A stretch of 64,000 bases of DNA from Lachnospiraceae bacterium. GTDB lineage: Bacteria; Bacillota; Clostridia; Lachnospirales; Lachnospiraceae. The position numbers were made by a program, and so were the translations under genes. The notes beneath the pieces are model-generated. The model was not told the origin of the DNA. It saw only the letters and a program-made list of their open reading frames with translations, and made no database searches. The DNA lies in NCBI GenBank assembly GCA_900772845.1, contig CAAGSD010000022.1:18701-82700 (forward strand). The letters run 5' to 3'. Every line of letters begins with the position of its first letter. Positions within the stretch are counted from its first letter, which is position 1. Shown piece by piece: positions 8,634-17,276 of this stretch.

Positions 8634-10859
8634 GTGAACAGGAAACCTTATGTCAGATATACGATATTAGGAATATCGCTGCTATTGTCATTGCTCTGTG
8701 TGATCCGGATCGAAATGCCAAACAGAGAATGGAATTATGCCGGCAGTTATGAATTTGTAACAGGAGAACCCTGCCCGGATCAGGAGGTCTATGAGCATAT
8801 TTCTCTGGGAGCAGGTGTCTACCGGCTGGAATTGTCCTACGAGAGCGCAGGAGATACCAATGCCATGTGCAGTGTAAAAGACGGCACGGTATATTATGGC
8901 GGTCTGTTATGTAACGGAGAGCATATGTATGCGGCACTGGATCATACTTCCTATGATTTCTGGCTGTTTGAGCCCACAGAGGAGCTTTCGGTTACCATCG
9001 ATTATTCCGGACAGGAGAGTCTTACTACGGGGAACCTGAGAATTGTAGAGACCAATCTGCTATGGACGAGATATTTGACGATCCTTTTGGCAATTTCTGC
9101 ATTGATATTGTGGACTTTATGGTATCAGAAAAGAGATGCGCAAAAGGAGAAAAAAGAAAGGAGACATGTAGTAATCTTCGGGATAGGAGTGATCGCTTTT
9201 CTGGCATCCATTCCCTATTTGTACGATGGCATGATCTCCGGAGCGGATCTGACCTATCATTTACAGCGTATAGAGGGCGTTAAGGATGGACTTCTGACCG
9301 GGCAGTTCCCTGTGCGGTTGGAGCCCAGATGGGTATTTGACCATGGTTATGCCAACGGTATCTTTTATTGCAATCTGTTACTGTATTTTCCGGCAGTTCT
9401 GCGAATGCTGGGATTTACTGTGACGGAGAGCTATCTTCTCTATTGTATTGCGCTGAATATTGCGACAGCAGCCATTGCCTGGTACTGTTTTGGAAAAATG
9501 TTCCGGGATGATGTGATCGGACTGGCATGCAGTGGACTATACACGTTATCTATTTTCAGAATCTATAAATTATTGATCACAGGAGCTGTTGGTGAAGGAA
9601 GTGCATTTACTTTTTTACCATTGGCACTTTATGGGATCTTTCTGGTTTTTGAGGAAGAGGTAGATAAGAAAGAATTTCAGAAAAGCTGGCTGATCCTGGG
9701 AATTGGATATGCCGGACTGATTCAGACACATGTACTGACCTGCGAGATCACTGTTTTTATGACAATACTGCTCTGTGTACTTTATCTGCGGAGAATATTT
9801 GTATTCAAAAGATTCTTGCAGCTTGTAAAGGGAGCACTCCTGGCATTGGGATTAAGTATATGGTATCTGGTGCCTTTTCTGGATTATTATATAACACAGG
9901 ATATGAAAATACAGCATGCTTCTGCAAGAACGATACAGGAAAGAGGAGCAATCCTGCCACAATTATTGCATCATTTCTGGATCAGTGGACAGGCTACGCC
10001 GTTGGGAGATAATGGGATGCAATACTCACATCCGGTAGGCACAGGACTGATCCTGGTGGCAGCAGTGATCCTTTTCTGGCTGCTGCTGTTTTTGGGAGAT
10101 CTGCGGGGAGAAAAAGGGCCTGAAAAGAATTTTGCGATCAAAGCTGCAGGCCTGGGATGTCTCGCATTATGGATGTCTACTAATTACTTCCCGTGGGATC
10201 GTATACAGAATACTTCCGGCATTGCAGCGACATTGGTAAGCAGTCTACAGTTTCCCAACCGGTTTCTGGGATGGGGAACAGTGTTTCTTGCTGCCGTGGC
10301 CGGATATGTACTGAAGTATTTTCAACGGAACCGGCTGACACTTTACCGAATGAGTCTGATCACCATCGTGGTGGCATTGTCTACTTCCTATCTATACCTG
10401 ATGGACTCGGAAGATCAGGAGGTGGATTTTTATTTGTATAATGAAGAAAGTATGGGATTCGGATATATTTCAGGTGAGGAATATCTGATCTACGGAACAG
10501 ACAGTGGAAAATTATCTTTTGCAAAACCGGAAGCAGGAGAGAAGATTCAGATCACGGATTATGCAAAGAGAGGATTAAAGACCACGTTCTATTGTCAGAA
10601 TGATGGAAAGGAACAGGAATGTATTACGTTGCCGGTGCTTCTGTATAAGGGCTATGAAGCGGTTGGAGAATCCGGGGAGAAACTGGAAATCATAGATGGC
10701 GGCGATCATCTGCTGCGGGTATGTGTGCCGGGAGATTATACGGGACAGATCACAGTACGGTTCGCAGAACCCTGGTATTGGAGAACAGCAGAAGTGCTTA
10801 CGCTGTTTACCATTGTGGGAATGGGTGTCTGGCTGATCCGGAAAAGGAGATACAGATGA
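8634..10859 (+). CDS. Large multi-pass membrane protein, PTPS-related/GT-C-like
   Basis: About 741 residues from the GTG at 8634, chosen because AAAGGAGAA precedes it by about ten bases and it starts shortly before the first membrane helix; an in-frame ATG at 8577 would add 19 residues but has no ribosome site. The protein has an N-terminal helix, an extracytoplasmic beta-rich segment, about a dozen membrane helices and a C-terminal extracytoplasmic tail closed by one last helix. The conserved loop D-L-T-Y-H-x2-R-I-E, followed by GQFPVRLEPRW, matches the 6-pyruvoyl-tetrahydropterin-synthase-related membrane family, which resembles GT-C glycosyltransferases using lipid-linked sugars. The enzymatic role is inferred, not shown. 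It starts a run of four membrane genes with ATGA-type overlaps. Confidence 0.75.
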   Translation: MNRKPYVRYTILGISLLLSLLCVIRIEMPNREWNYAGSYEFVTGEPCPDQEVYEHISLGAGVYRLELSYESAGDTNAMCSVKDGTVYYGGLLCNGEHMYAALDHTSYDFWLFEPTEELSVTIDYSGQESLTTGNLRIVETNLLWTRYLTILLAISALILWTLWYQKRDAQKEKKERRHVVIFGIGVIAFLASIPYLYDGMISGADLTYHLQRIEGVKDGLLTGQFPVRLEPRWVFDHGYANGIFYCNLLLYFPAVLRMLGFTVTESYLLYCIALNIATAAIAWYCFGKMFRDDVIGLACSGLYTLSIFRIYKLLITGAVGEGSAFTFLPLALYGIFLVFEEEVDKKEFQKSWLILGIGYAGLIQTHVLTCEITVFMTILLCVLYLRRIFVFKRFLQLVKGALLALGLSIWYLVPFLDYYITQDMKIQHASARTIQERGAILPQLLHHFWISGQATPLGDNGMQYSHPVGTGLILVAAVILFWLLLFLGDLRGEKGPEKNFAIKAAGLGCLALWMSTNYFPWDRIQNTSGIAATLVSSLQFPNRFLGWGTVFLAAVAGYVLKYFQRNRLTLYRMSLITIVVALSTSYLYLMDSEDQEVDFYLYNEESMGFGYISGEEYLIYGTDSGKLSFAKPEAGEKIQITDYAKRGLKTTFYCQNDGKEQECITLPVLLYKGYEAVGESGEKLEIIDGGDHLLRVCVPGDYTGQITVRFAEPWYWRTAEVLTLFTIVGMGVWLIRKRRYR

Positions 10860-11968
10860 AAAGAAAGATACTTTTTTTAGCAGAAGGAATTCTTTTGCTG
10901 GTTCTGTTGCTGCTTTGCTTTTCCGGATCCGGTGAGGTGGCAGAAATAAACAGCAGGGAACTGCAATGGGATGAAGAAACAGGGGAACTCGTCAGCAGCA
11001 CGTTTCCGTTGAACCCGGGAGTCTACCGCATTATTGTAGAGACAGATGCATCAGACGGGGGAATCGGAGACGGCATGGAGATCGGACTGCGGGCCGATCA
11101 AATGACGTTTCGTGCGATCCGCGGAAACAGGGCAGCTTTGTATGCGGGTACAGAACATAAAGAAATTACTTATTATGTGACGGCACAAGTGACGTCAGCA
11201 CGGATATCGATACTTCCTTTTGCGGAAGAAACACCGGTATCCTATGAACTGAAAGTGGAGAGAACAGCAGCAGGCCACAGGATGACCTTTGTGACAGTAC
11301 TGCTGTTATGTGTGATCCTGAACGGGCTGGTCATTGTTCATGGAAAAATAATGACCAATGAAGTCAGCGCACAGAAAAAGTGGACTATGTGCGCACTGGT
11401 GGGAATCTGGGCATCCGCATGTATTCCGCTGATGGTGGATTATCTGATCCTGGGGACAGATAGTGTGCAATGCCTGAAGGAGACGGCGTATCTTCTTCGG
11501 AAAGACTGGGGGAATATCCCTGCACTGCATCTGTTATATTTGTGGATTCCTGCGGGGATACGCAGCATCGGTTTCCCGGTGATGACGGCATACAAGGTAT
11601 TGTTTGCAATATTGATAGCAGGATCTGTCATCCTGTTTTATGGAATACTATCCGGAAAGGGAAGGGATGCCCGTCTGTCCTTATTGATTACTGCACTGGG
11701 AGTCTGGAATCCACTGGCTATGAAATTATTGTATTCCCAGGGGAACCCGGGAAGATTTATCCTGTATGTGCTGGGATACACCGTTTTCTGTGTGATCGTT
11801 GGATGCTTCAGGGGAAAAAACAGGGTGAACCTGAAAGTATCTCCCTGGGTTCTGTTCGCTATTGCACTGGTGCTGGTGCTTCAGGTGCTGTATTTTGAAA
11901 ATCGTCTGACGCTGGAGTCGGATGTTTACTATTGGTATAATGAAGAACCTTTTATGACAGGAGAGTAA
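10856..11968 (+). CDS. Membrane protein, shortened paralogue of the upstream gene
   Basis: A 370-residue protein whose ATG overlaps the stop of the previous gene (ATGA) with AAAAGGAGA in front, so it is translationally coupled. It has an N-terminal helix, an extracytoplasmic segment of about 120 residues, then membrane helices. By eye it follows the N-terminal half of the preceding protein, then skips to the segment ending in a YNEE motif (YYWYNEEPF versus FYLYNEESM) and stops there, lacking the middle helices and the C-terminal tail. The skipped middle part resembles the next gene. The function is unknown; an accessory or split GT-C-type subunit is a possibility. Confidence 0.6.
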   Translation: MKRKILFLAEGILLLVLLLLCFSGSGEVAEINSRELQWDEETGELVSSTFPLNPGVYRIIVETDASDGGIGDGMEIGLRADQMTFRAIRGNRAALYAGTEHKEITYYVTAQVTSARISILPFAEETPVSYELKVERTAAGHRMTFVTVLLLCVILNGLVIVHGKIMTNEVSAQKKWTMCALVGIWASACIPLMVDYLILGTDSVQCLKETAYLLRKDWGNIPALHLLYLWIPAGIRSIGFPVMTAYKVLFAILIAGSVILFYGILSGKGRDARLSLLITALGVWNPLAMKLLYSQGNPGRFILYVLGYTVFCVIVGCFRGKNRVNLKVSPWVLFAIALVLVLQVLYFENRLTLESDVYYWYNEEPFMTGE

Positions 11969-11971
11969 TCA

Positions 11972-12871
11972 ATGGAGAATGCGTGGATCATAGTGAGCCA
12001 GCTGGTGACTGCGGGAACTGCCTGCTGTATGTTCCGGTGTATCATCGGGGAAAAAGGTAAAAACAGGAAACTGTCCAGAAAATCGATAGCTGTTCTGACA
12101 ATGGGAACGCTGATCTATCTGCTGCTTCCGGAACATATGAACGCTGTGATCCATAACAGAGACCGGACACAGATATTGCTCTGGATGCTGATACCGGTAC
12201 TGGCGGCAGCGTTGATGAAAATGGCATCCACGGAGATAAAAATCCGGAAATGCTGTTTTGGAATGGCAGCAGTTCTGGTGATGGGACTGATCGGACGATT
12301 GGACGGTGTAGCAGCACTGACAATATTGTTTCTGGTATGTGTAGCGGGCATCTGCCGTAAGCGATGGCAATATCCTGTCATTGGAGCACTGGGAACCGTG
12401 ATGGCATATCCGACCTATATCACATGGAAACACTGGCTTTTTGACGGTAGTTTTGCGGAGAGCGGTCTGGAGTATGGGAGTATCATGTATAAGGGATATA
12501 GTATCGGTGGCCTGTTCAGCACCTACTTTCACAGAAACGGTGATCCGGGAATGGGGATTCTGCTGCTGGGCGGCATAATGGTATTGATTTATTTTTCTTT
12601 TGTCAAAGGCAGAAAACTTTTTAACGGAACGGATGCTGTCTGGCTGGCATCGGCAGGTCTGCTTACCATAATGTCGTTGCGGTATTTTCCCTGGGATCTG
12701 GTACAGAGAATAGGGAACTGGGCACTCGGCCTGGTAACACTGATCCGGACACCGACAGTATTTTTTACTTATGCACAGATGATTTTGTGCGTGATGTGTG
12801 TGGAAAAAATCGAAAAAATCATGATAGAGGAAGAAGCGGGGCAGGATGCTGATCTGGAAAAGGCTGTGTAA
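11972..12871 (+). CDS. Multi-pass membrane protein of unknown function
   Basis: A 299-residue protein with about eight hydrophobic helices, starting three bases after the previous stop with GGAGAG in front. A segment near residues 185-260 (LFSTYFHRNGDPGMGILLLG, later MSLRYFPWD) resembles the part of the 8634-10859 product containing STNYFPWDRIQ. Taken with its neighbour it may represent the remaining half of a rearranged copy of that protein. It lacks the D-x-x-Y-H loop. No catalytic residues can be named. It overlaps or abuts the next gene. Confidence 0.55.
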   Translation: MENAWIIVSQLVTAGTACCMFRCIIGEKGKNRKLSRKSIAVLTMGTLIYLLLPEHMNAVIHNRDRTQILLWMLIPVLAAALMKMASTEIKIRKCCFGMAAVLVMGLIGRLDGVAALTILFLVCVAGICRKRWQYPVIGALGTVMAYPTYITWKHWLFDGSFAESGLEYGSIMYKGYSIGGLFSTYFHRNGDPGMGILLLGGIMVLIYFSFVKGRKLFNGTDAVWLASAGLLTIMSLRYFPWDLVQRIGNWALGLVTLIRTPTVFFTYAQMILCVMCVEKIEKIMIEEEAGQDADLEKAV

Positions 12872-12905
12872 AAACGACAGATACAGGAAAGGGAAAACAA
12901 AGGTT

Positions 12906-14576
12906 ATGAAGAAAAAGTACAGAGAATGGATCATTACGGGCATTCTTGGCGGCATACTGGCATTTATGGCAGTGTATGGCTGGCAGAGCAGCATGAAATA
13001 CGATACCTTTTTACTGCAGGCCGGGATATGGAGAAAGGTCGGACAGTTATCGGGTGCAGGCTGTGTGTGTGCGTTTACGGTGTTGTTTTCTTTCTTTACA
13101 GGATTGCTGCATTTTGGATACAGCCGGCTGAATAATCGAGGGAAAAAAGAAAAACCGGAGTCTGCATGGAAGAGTTGGCAGCAGTGGCTTCTGACAGGAG
13201 GGATTCTGTATGGCTGTTATCTGATCCTGTTGATCTGTTGCTATCCGGGTTTCTACAATTATGATATGGGTAATCAGCTGCCGCAGATCATGTATCCGGA
13301 AGTACCGTTTAATGCGCATCATCCATTGCTGCATACGATTGTGGGCGGAGGGATCATCACTATTGGATATCATCTGCGGAGTGTTGATCTCACTTTCGGA
13401 GTGTTTTTATACAATGCGGTACAGATGGCAATTTGTGCTTCCTGTTTCAGCTATGGTATTGTTTTTATGTATCGGAAGACCGGAAACAGAATTCTGGTGA
13501 TACTGTCGGAGGCGTTCTACATATTATGTCCGCCGGTGGCGATGTATGCCATGAGTACTACCAAAGATGTTACCTGCTATGCTTTTCTGCTGGTGGCTGT
13601 ACTGAAGATTTACCAGATATATGCAGAATTGGATGCCGGGAGAGAACCGACCGGAAAACAATGGATCATTACCGGCATTCTGTTGTGTGCAGCCTGTCTG
13701 CTTCGTAATAATATTGTATATGCACTGCCTTTTGCAGCAGTGTTTGCGGTAATCCTGGTATCATATCGGAGAAAACAGCAGATTTTGTTCTGGATTTTTA
13801 TGATAATTATGCCTTTCCTACTGAATAAGGGGCTGATGATCGCTGTGGATGCAGCACCGGGAAGTGCGGCGGAAGCACTGAGTGTACCATTTCAGCAGAT
13901 TGCCAGGGTATATGTAGATAAAGGAGAGGAAGCATTCACCAGGGAGGAATTGGAGTATCTCTATACCTGCATTGATCCGGGGAATTTTGAAATGTATAAT
14001 CCTATCATTGCAGACGAGATCAAGACTGCGTTCTGGCGTCATCTGGATGTGATCATGGCGGATAAAGGAAAGGCGATCAAATTCTGGATCAAAAAGGGAC
14101 TGCAGTATCCCATGTGTTACATAGAATCTTTTTTGGATAATACGTATCAGGCCTGGTATCCATTAACAAGATTACATGATATGAAAATGAATCGTTATTT
14201 TGTCATGTCCGACTGGAATGAAGAGTATGCAAGACCCAAAGTACCACAGGTTTATAATTTTTATGTAGCAATGTCGGAAGACAGTTATGCGAAATGGCCG
14301 GTTTTAAGATTGTTCTGTGTGACCGGAACGATGTTTACCATGTTGCTCATCAGTACGTTCTATGCCTGGTGGTGCAAGGACAGACCTGCAGGTATTTCGT
14401 TTTTAATGACATTACTGGTGGTGGGAACCTGTATGTGTGGACCGGTATCGGATATTCGTTACTATTTGATATTGTTTGAGTTATTTCCGATATTACTGGG
14501 GTATTTGTATGCAGCAGGGAAAAATATTGAGGGCACGTTACAGGAAGGTACCGGCAGAAAGAATGGAGCAAAATAG
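12906..14576 (+). CDS. DUF6020-like membrane protein, probable GT-C fold
   Basis: A 556-residue multi-pass membrane protein. The ATG at 12906 (MKKKYREW) is preferred because AAAGG precedes it and a membrane helix follows; an in-frame ATG at 12846 would overlap the previous gene by 26 bases. The conserved block CCYPGFYNYDMGNQ, followed about 20 residues later by NAHHPLLHT, is typical of membrane families with a GT-C glycosyltransferase fold, where the acidic residue in the first loop is catalytic. The C-terminal half contains a soluble stretch with WYPLTRLHDM and then two or three final helices. Co-location with three related membrane genes suggests a surface-glycan or glycolipid function, which is inference. 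Confidence 0.7.
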   Translation: MKKKYREWIITGILGGILAFMAVYGWQSSMKYDTFLLQAGIWRKVGQLSGAGCVCAFTVLFSFFTGLLHFGYSRLNNRGKKEKPESAWKSWQQWLLTGGILYGCYLILLICCYPGFYNYDMGNQLPQIMYPEVPFNAHHPLLHTIVGGGIITIGYHLRSVDLTFGVFLYNAVQMAICASCFSYGIVFMYRKTGNRILVILSEAFYILCPPVAMYAMSTTKDVTCYAFLLVAVLKIYQIYAELDAGREPTGKQWIITGILLCAACLLRNNIVYALPFAAVFAVILVSYRRKQQILFWIFMIIMPFLLNKGLMIAVDAAPGSAAEALSVPFQQIARVYVDKGEEAFTREELEYLYTCIDPGNFEMYNPIIADEIKTAFWRHLDVIMADKGKAIKFWIKKGLQYPMCYIESFLDNTYQAWYPLTRLHDMKMNRYFVMSDWNEEYARPKVPQVYNFYVAMSEDSYAKWPVLRLFCVTGTMFTMLLISTFYAWWCKDRPAGISFLMTLLVVGTCMCGPVSDIRYYLILFELFPILLGYLYAAGKNIEGTLQEGTGRKNGAK

Positions 14577-14577
14577 T

Positions 14578-15165
14578 ATGAAAAGCAGGGAAGCGGAAAA
14601 AGAATCCCGGGGAAAGGTATTGTGGAAAATTTTCATATCCACGCTGTATCTGAGCGCATTTACCTTCGGAGGCGGTTATGTTATTGTCACGCTGATGAAG
14701 AAAAAATTCGTAGACGAATACCACTGGATCGAGGAGAAGGAAATGCTGGATCTGGTGGCCATTGCCCAGTCCGCTCCCGGAGCCATTGCGGTCAATGGGT
14801 CCATCGTCGTAGGATATAAGCTGGCAGGGATTTCTGGCGCACTGGTGTCGATCCTTGGTACGGTCCTGCCGCCCTTCGTGATCATAACGGCGATCTCTGT
14901 CTGCTACAATGCCTTTCGCAGCAATTACTATGTGACTCAGATGTTGTCCGGCATGCAGGCCGGAGTGGGTGCGGTGATCGCTTCCGTGACCTATGATATG
15001 GGTGCTCCCATCGTAAAGGAGAAGGATCCGGTGTCTCTGTGGATCCTGCTGGGAGCCTTTCTGGCAGCCTGTGTTCTGGAGATCAATGTGGTCTATATCG
15101 TGATCACCTGTGGACTGCTGGGTGTGACCCGGACGCTCCTTGCCAAAAGGAGGGCCGGAAAATGA
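14578..15165 (+). CDS. Chromate transporter family protein, subunit 1
   Basis: A 195-residue short-chain CHR protein. Motifs seen are AFTFGGGYVIV near the N-terminus and AQSAPGAIAVNGSIVVGYKLAG, the hallmark of the family. The start at 14578 (GGAG nine bases upstream, one base after the previous stop) is preferred over the in-frame ATG at 14563. Single-domain CHR proteins act in pairs; the partner follows with an ATGA overlap. Transport of chromate or another oxyanion is the family role; the natural substrate in gut Clostridia is not known. Confidence 0.9.
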   Translation: MKSREAEKESRGKVLWKIFISTLYLSAFTFGGGYVIVTLMKKKFVDEYHWIEEKEMLDLVAIAQSAPGAIAVNGSIVVGYKLAGISGALVSILGTVLPPFVIITAISVCYNAFRSNYYVTQMLSGMQAGVGAVIASVTYDMGAPIVKEKDPVSLWILLGAFLAACVLEINVVYIVITCGLLGVTRTLLAKRRAGK

Positions 15166-15755
15166 TCTATCTGCAATTGTTTTTAAGCTTCCTTCAGATC
15201 GGACTGTTCAGCTTCGGCGGAGGCTATGCAGCCATGCCTCTGATCCAGGGACAGGTAGTAACGCTTCATGGATGGCTGACCATGTCGGAGTTTACCGATC
15301 TGATCACGATATCACAGATGACGCCTGGGCCCATTGCCGTGAATTCCGCCACCTTCGTGGGTCTGAAGATCGCAGGCATTCCCGGAGCCATTGTGGCTAC
15401 GGCGGGATGCATCCTGCCGTCCTGTATCATTGTGACGATCCTTGCAAAGCTGTATCTGAAGTACCGGACCATGGATCTGCTGCAAGGAGTCTTACAATCT
15501 CTGCGTCCGGCAGTGGTGGCCATGATCGCATCGGCGGGAATCCTGATCCTTAAAAATGCGTTTTGGGGAAGTGGGGAGACAATCTCCCTGACGGGAACCG
15601 AGTGGAGCATGGTGGTGATCTTTGGAATCTGTGTGCTGCTGCTTCGGAAGACGAAGCTGAATCCTATCTGGGTCATGGTGCTTGCAGGTGTCCTGAAAGT
15701 AGGAATTTCTATGATGGTCCGGGAACCTGTTTCTAGTATAACAGTTTTAAATTAA
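15162..15755 (+). CDS. Chromate transporter family protein, subunit 2
   Basis: A 197-residue partner of the preceding protein. Motifs are LFSFGGGYAAMPLIQ and SQMTPGPIAVNSATFVGLKIAG. The ATG overlaps the upstream stop by four bases with AAAAGGAGGG in front, so the pair is translationally coupled. Both halves together equal one long-chain ChrA, and probably insert in opposite orientations, which is known for split CHR pairs. Downstream lies a foldable intergenic element. Confidence 0.9.
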   Translation: MIYLQLFLSFLQIGLFSFGGGYAAMPLIQGQVVTLHGWLTMSEFTDLITISQMTPGPIAVNSATFVGLKIAGIPGAIVATAGCILPSCIIVTILAKLYLKYRTMDLLQGVLQSLRPAVVAMIASAGILILKNAFWGSGETISLTGTEWSMVVIFGICVLLLRKTKLNPIWVMVLAGVLKVGISMMVREPVSSITVLN

Positions 15756-15877
15756 CTACCCCATATCACTTGCCTATTTTCCCGATAGCACAGACTAAAA
15801 ATCCTCAGCGTAGCCCGCTACGCCTACGTTTTTTATCCTGCACTCTCAGAAAAATATTCTACGTGAATGGTGTGGTT
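15752..15877 (+). repeat. Foldable intergenic element, single copy here
   Basis: Ends pair as TAACTACCCCAT with ATGGTGTGGTTA (one U-U mismatch and one G-U), extended by CAC/GTG. Inside are the hairpins CTAT...ATAG and GCGTAG-CCCG-CTACGC. There is no plausible reading frame. It resembles in size the other structured intergenic elements of the window but not in sequence. It may also act as the terminator of the chromate transporter genes. Confidence 0.45.
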
Positions 15878-15919
15878 ATTTAGAAAACGTTATACTAGTA
15901 AAAGCAAGGACTGGGAGGG

Positions 15920-15948
15920 TTGACAGAGAAACGGAAAAAAAGTATCAT
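15920..15948 (+). promoter_or_regulatory. Sigma-A promoter of hisS-aspS
   Basis: TTGACA (15920-15925), 17-base spacer, TATCAT (15943-15948). It is 39 bases from the ATG, so there is no room for a T-box leader. Confidence 0.75.
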
Positions 15949-15987
15949 ATATAAGATATAAATTCAAGAGCGGAAGGGTAGAAAACC

Positions 15988-17250
15988 ATGGCACTTAGCA
16001 AGAAGCCCACAACGGGCATGAAAGATATCCTGCCGGAGGAAATGCAGATCCGCGATTACGTCATCAGCGTTATCAAGGACACCTACGGCAAATTCGGTTT
16101 TACTTCCATTGAGACTCCCTGCGTGGAAAATATTGCAAACTTAAGCAGTAAGCAGGGCGGCGACAATGAGAAGCTGATCTTCAAGATCTTAAAGCGCGGC
16201 GAGAAACTGAACGTGGCAGCCGCAGCCACAGAGGAAGAGGTAGTGGACAGTGGTCTGCGTTATGACCTGACGGTGCCTCTGGTACGTTATTATTCCAACA
16301 ATGCGGCATCCCTGCCGTCTCCTTTTAAAGCATTGCAGATGGGCAATGTATGGAGAGCGGACAGACCTCAGAGAGGAAGATATCGTCAGTTCATGCAGTG
16401 TGATATCGATATTCTCGGTGAGCCTTCTAACTTAGCAGAGATCGAGCTGATCCTGGCGACCACCACCACACTGGGTAAGCTTGGATTTAAAAATTTCCAG
16501 ATCCGTATCAATGAACGCCGTATTCTGAAAGCAATGGCTGCTTACAGCGGATTCCCCGAAGAGGCCTATGACAGCGTATTCATCACTTTGGACAAGATGG
16601 ATAAGATCGGTCTGGAAGGCGTGGAAGCTGAACTTCTGGAGAACGGTTTTGATAAGGCATGTGTAGACAAGTATCTGGAACTGTTCCAGGGACTGGAAAG
16701 TGCCGAGGATGGGGTAGCTTATCTGGCAGGTACTTTGGAAGGATTCTTAGAGCCCGAGATCGCCCAAAGTCTCAAAGAGATCATGGACAGCGTCAGAGCA
16801 ACCAAGGCTTCCGATTTTGAGATCGTATTTGATGCTACTCTGGTAAGAGGTATGTCTTATTATACCGGAACCATTTTTGAGATCGCTATGCCGGAATTCG
16901 GCGGCAGCTGCGGCGGCGGTGGGCGTTATGACAAGATGGTAGGAAAATTCACCGGCAATGATGTACCCGCCTGCGGATTCTCCATCGGCTTCGAGCGTAT
17001 CATCATGCTGCTCATGGAGAGAGGCTTCAAGGTGCCCACGAGACCGAAGCAGGTAGCATACCTGATCGAAAAGGGTGTCAGCGGTGAAAGACTGTGTGAA
17101 GTGATCGCACAGGCGCAGGAAGCCCGTAAGGACGGTACCCAGGTACTGGTAGCCCGCATGAACAAGAACAAGAAGTTCCAGAAGGAACAGTTGAATAAGG
17201 AAGGCTACGAAGAATTCGTGGAATTCTATAAAGAAGAATTAAAGAGATAA
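15988..17250 (+). CDS. hisS: Histidyl-tRNA synthetase
   Basis: A 420-residue class II synthetase that charges tRNA-His. Motif 2 is GNVWRADRPQRGRYRQFMQC; the histidine-specific motif region reads LVRGMSYYTGTIFE, and motif 3 is ACGFSIGFERI. The catalytic domain is followed by a C-terminal anticodon-binding domain. The start has GGAAGGG upstream. aspS follows after 26 bases, the usual clostridial hisS-aspS pair. The N-terminus includes TTGMKDILPEEM, normal for HisS. Confidence 0.97.
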   Translation: MALSKKPTTGMKDILPEEMQIRDYVISVIKDTYGKFGFTSIETPCVENIANLSSKQGGDNEKLIFKILKRGEKLNVAAAATEEEVVDSGLRYDLTVPLVRYYSNNAASLPSPFKALQMGNVWRADRPQRGRYRQFMQCDIDILGEPSNLAEIELILATTTTLGKLGFKNFQIRINERRILKAMAAYSGFPEEAYDSVFITLDKMDKIGLEGVEAELLENGFDKACVDKYLELFQGLESAEDGVAYLAGTLEGFLEPEIAQSLKEIMDSVRATKASDFEIVFDATLVRGMSYYTGTIFEIAMPEFGGSCGGGGRYDKMVGKFTGNDVPACGFSIGFERIIMLLMERGFKVPTRPKQVAYLIEKGVSGERLCEVIAQAQEARKDGTQVLVARMNKNKKFQKEQLNKEGYEEFVEFYKEELKR

Positions 17251-17276
17251 AAGCAACAGACGAAGGAGCAAAAGCA

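Noticed and set aside
11969..12994. Open frame of 341 codons on the minus strand opposite the third membrane gene
   Set aside because: Composition is His/Cys/Gln-rich with no domain, no ribosome site, and it is antisense to a gene with clear membrane helices and coupled start.
14578..15755. A frameshifted single chromate transporter gene
   Set aside because: Both halves are complete CHR domains with their own ribosome sites and an ATGA overlap, the usual split arrangement.
15949..15987. T-box leader for hisS-aspS
   Set aside because: Promoter is only 39 bases from the start codon; no specifier or T-box sequence.
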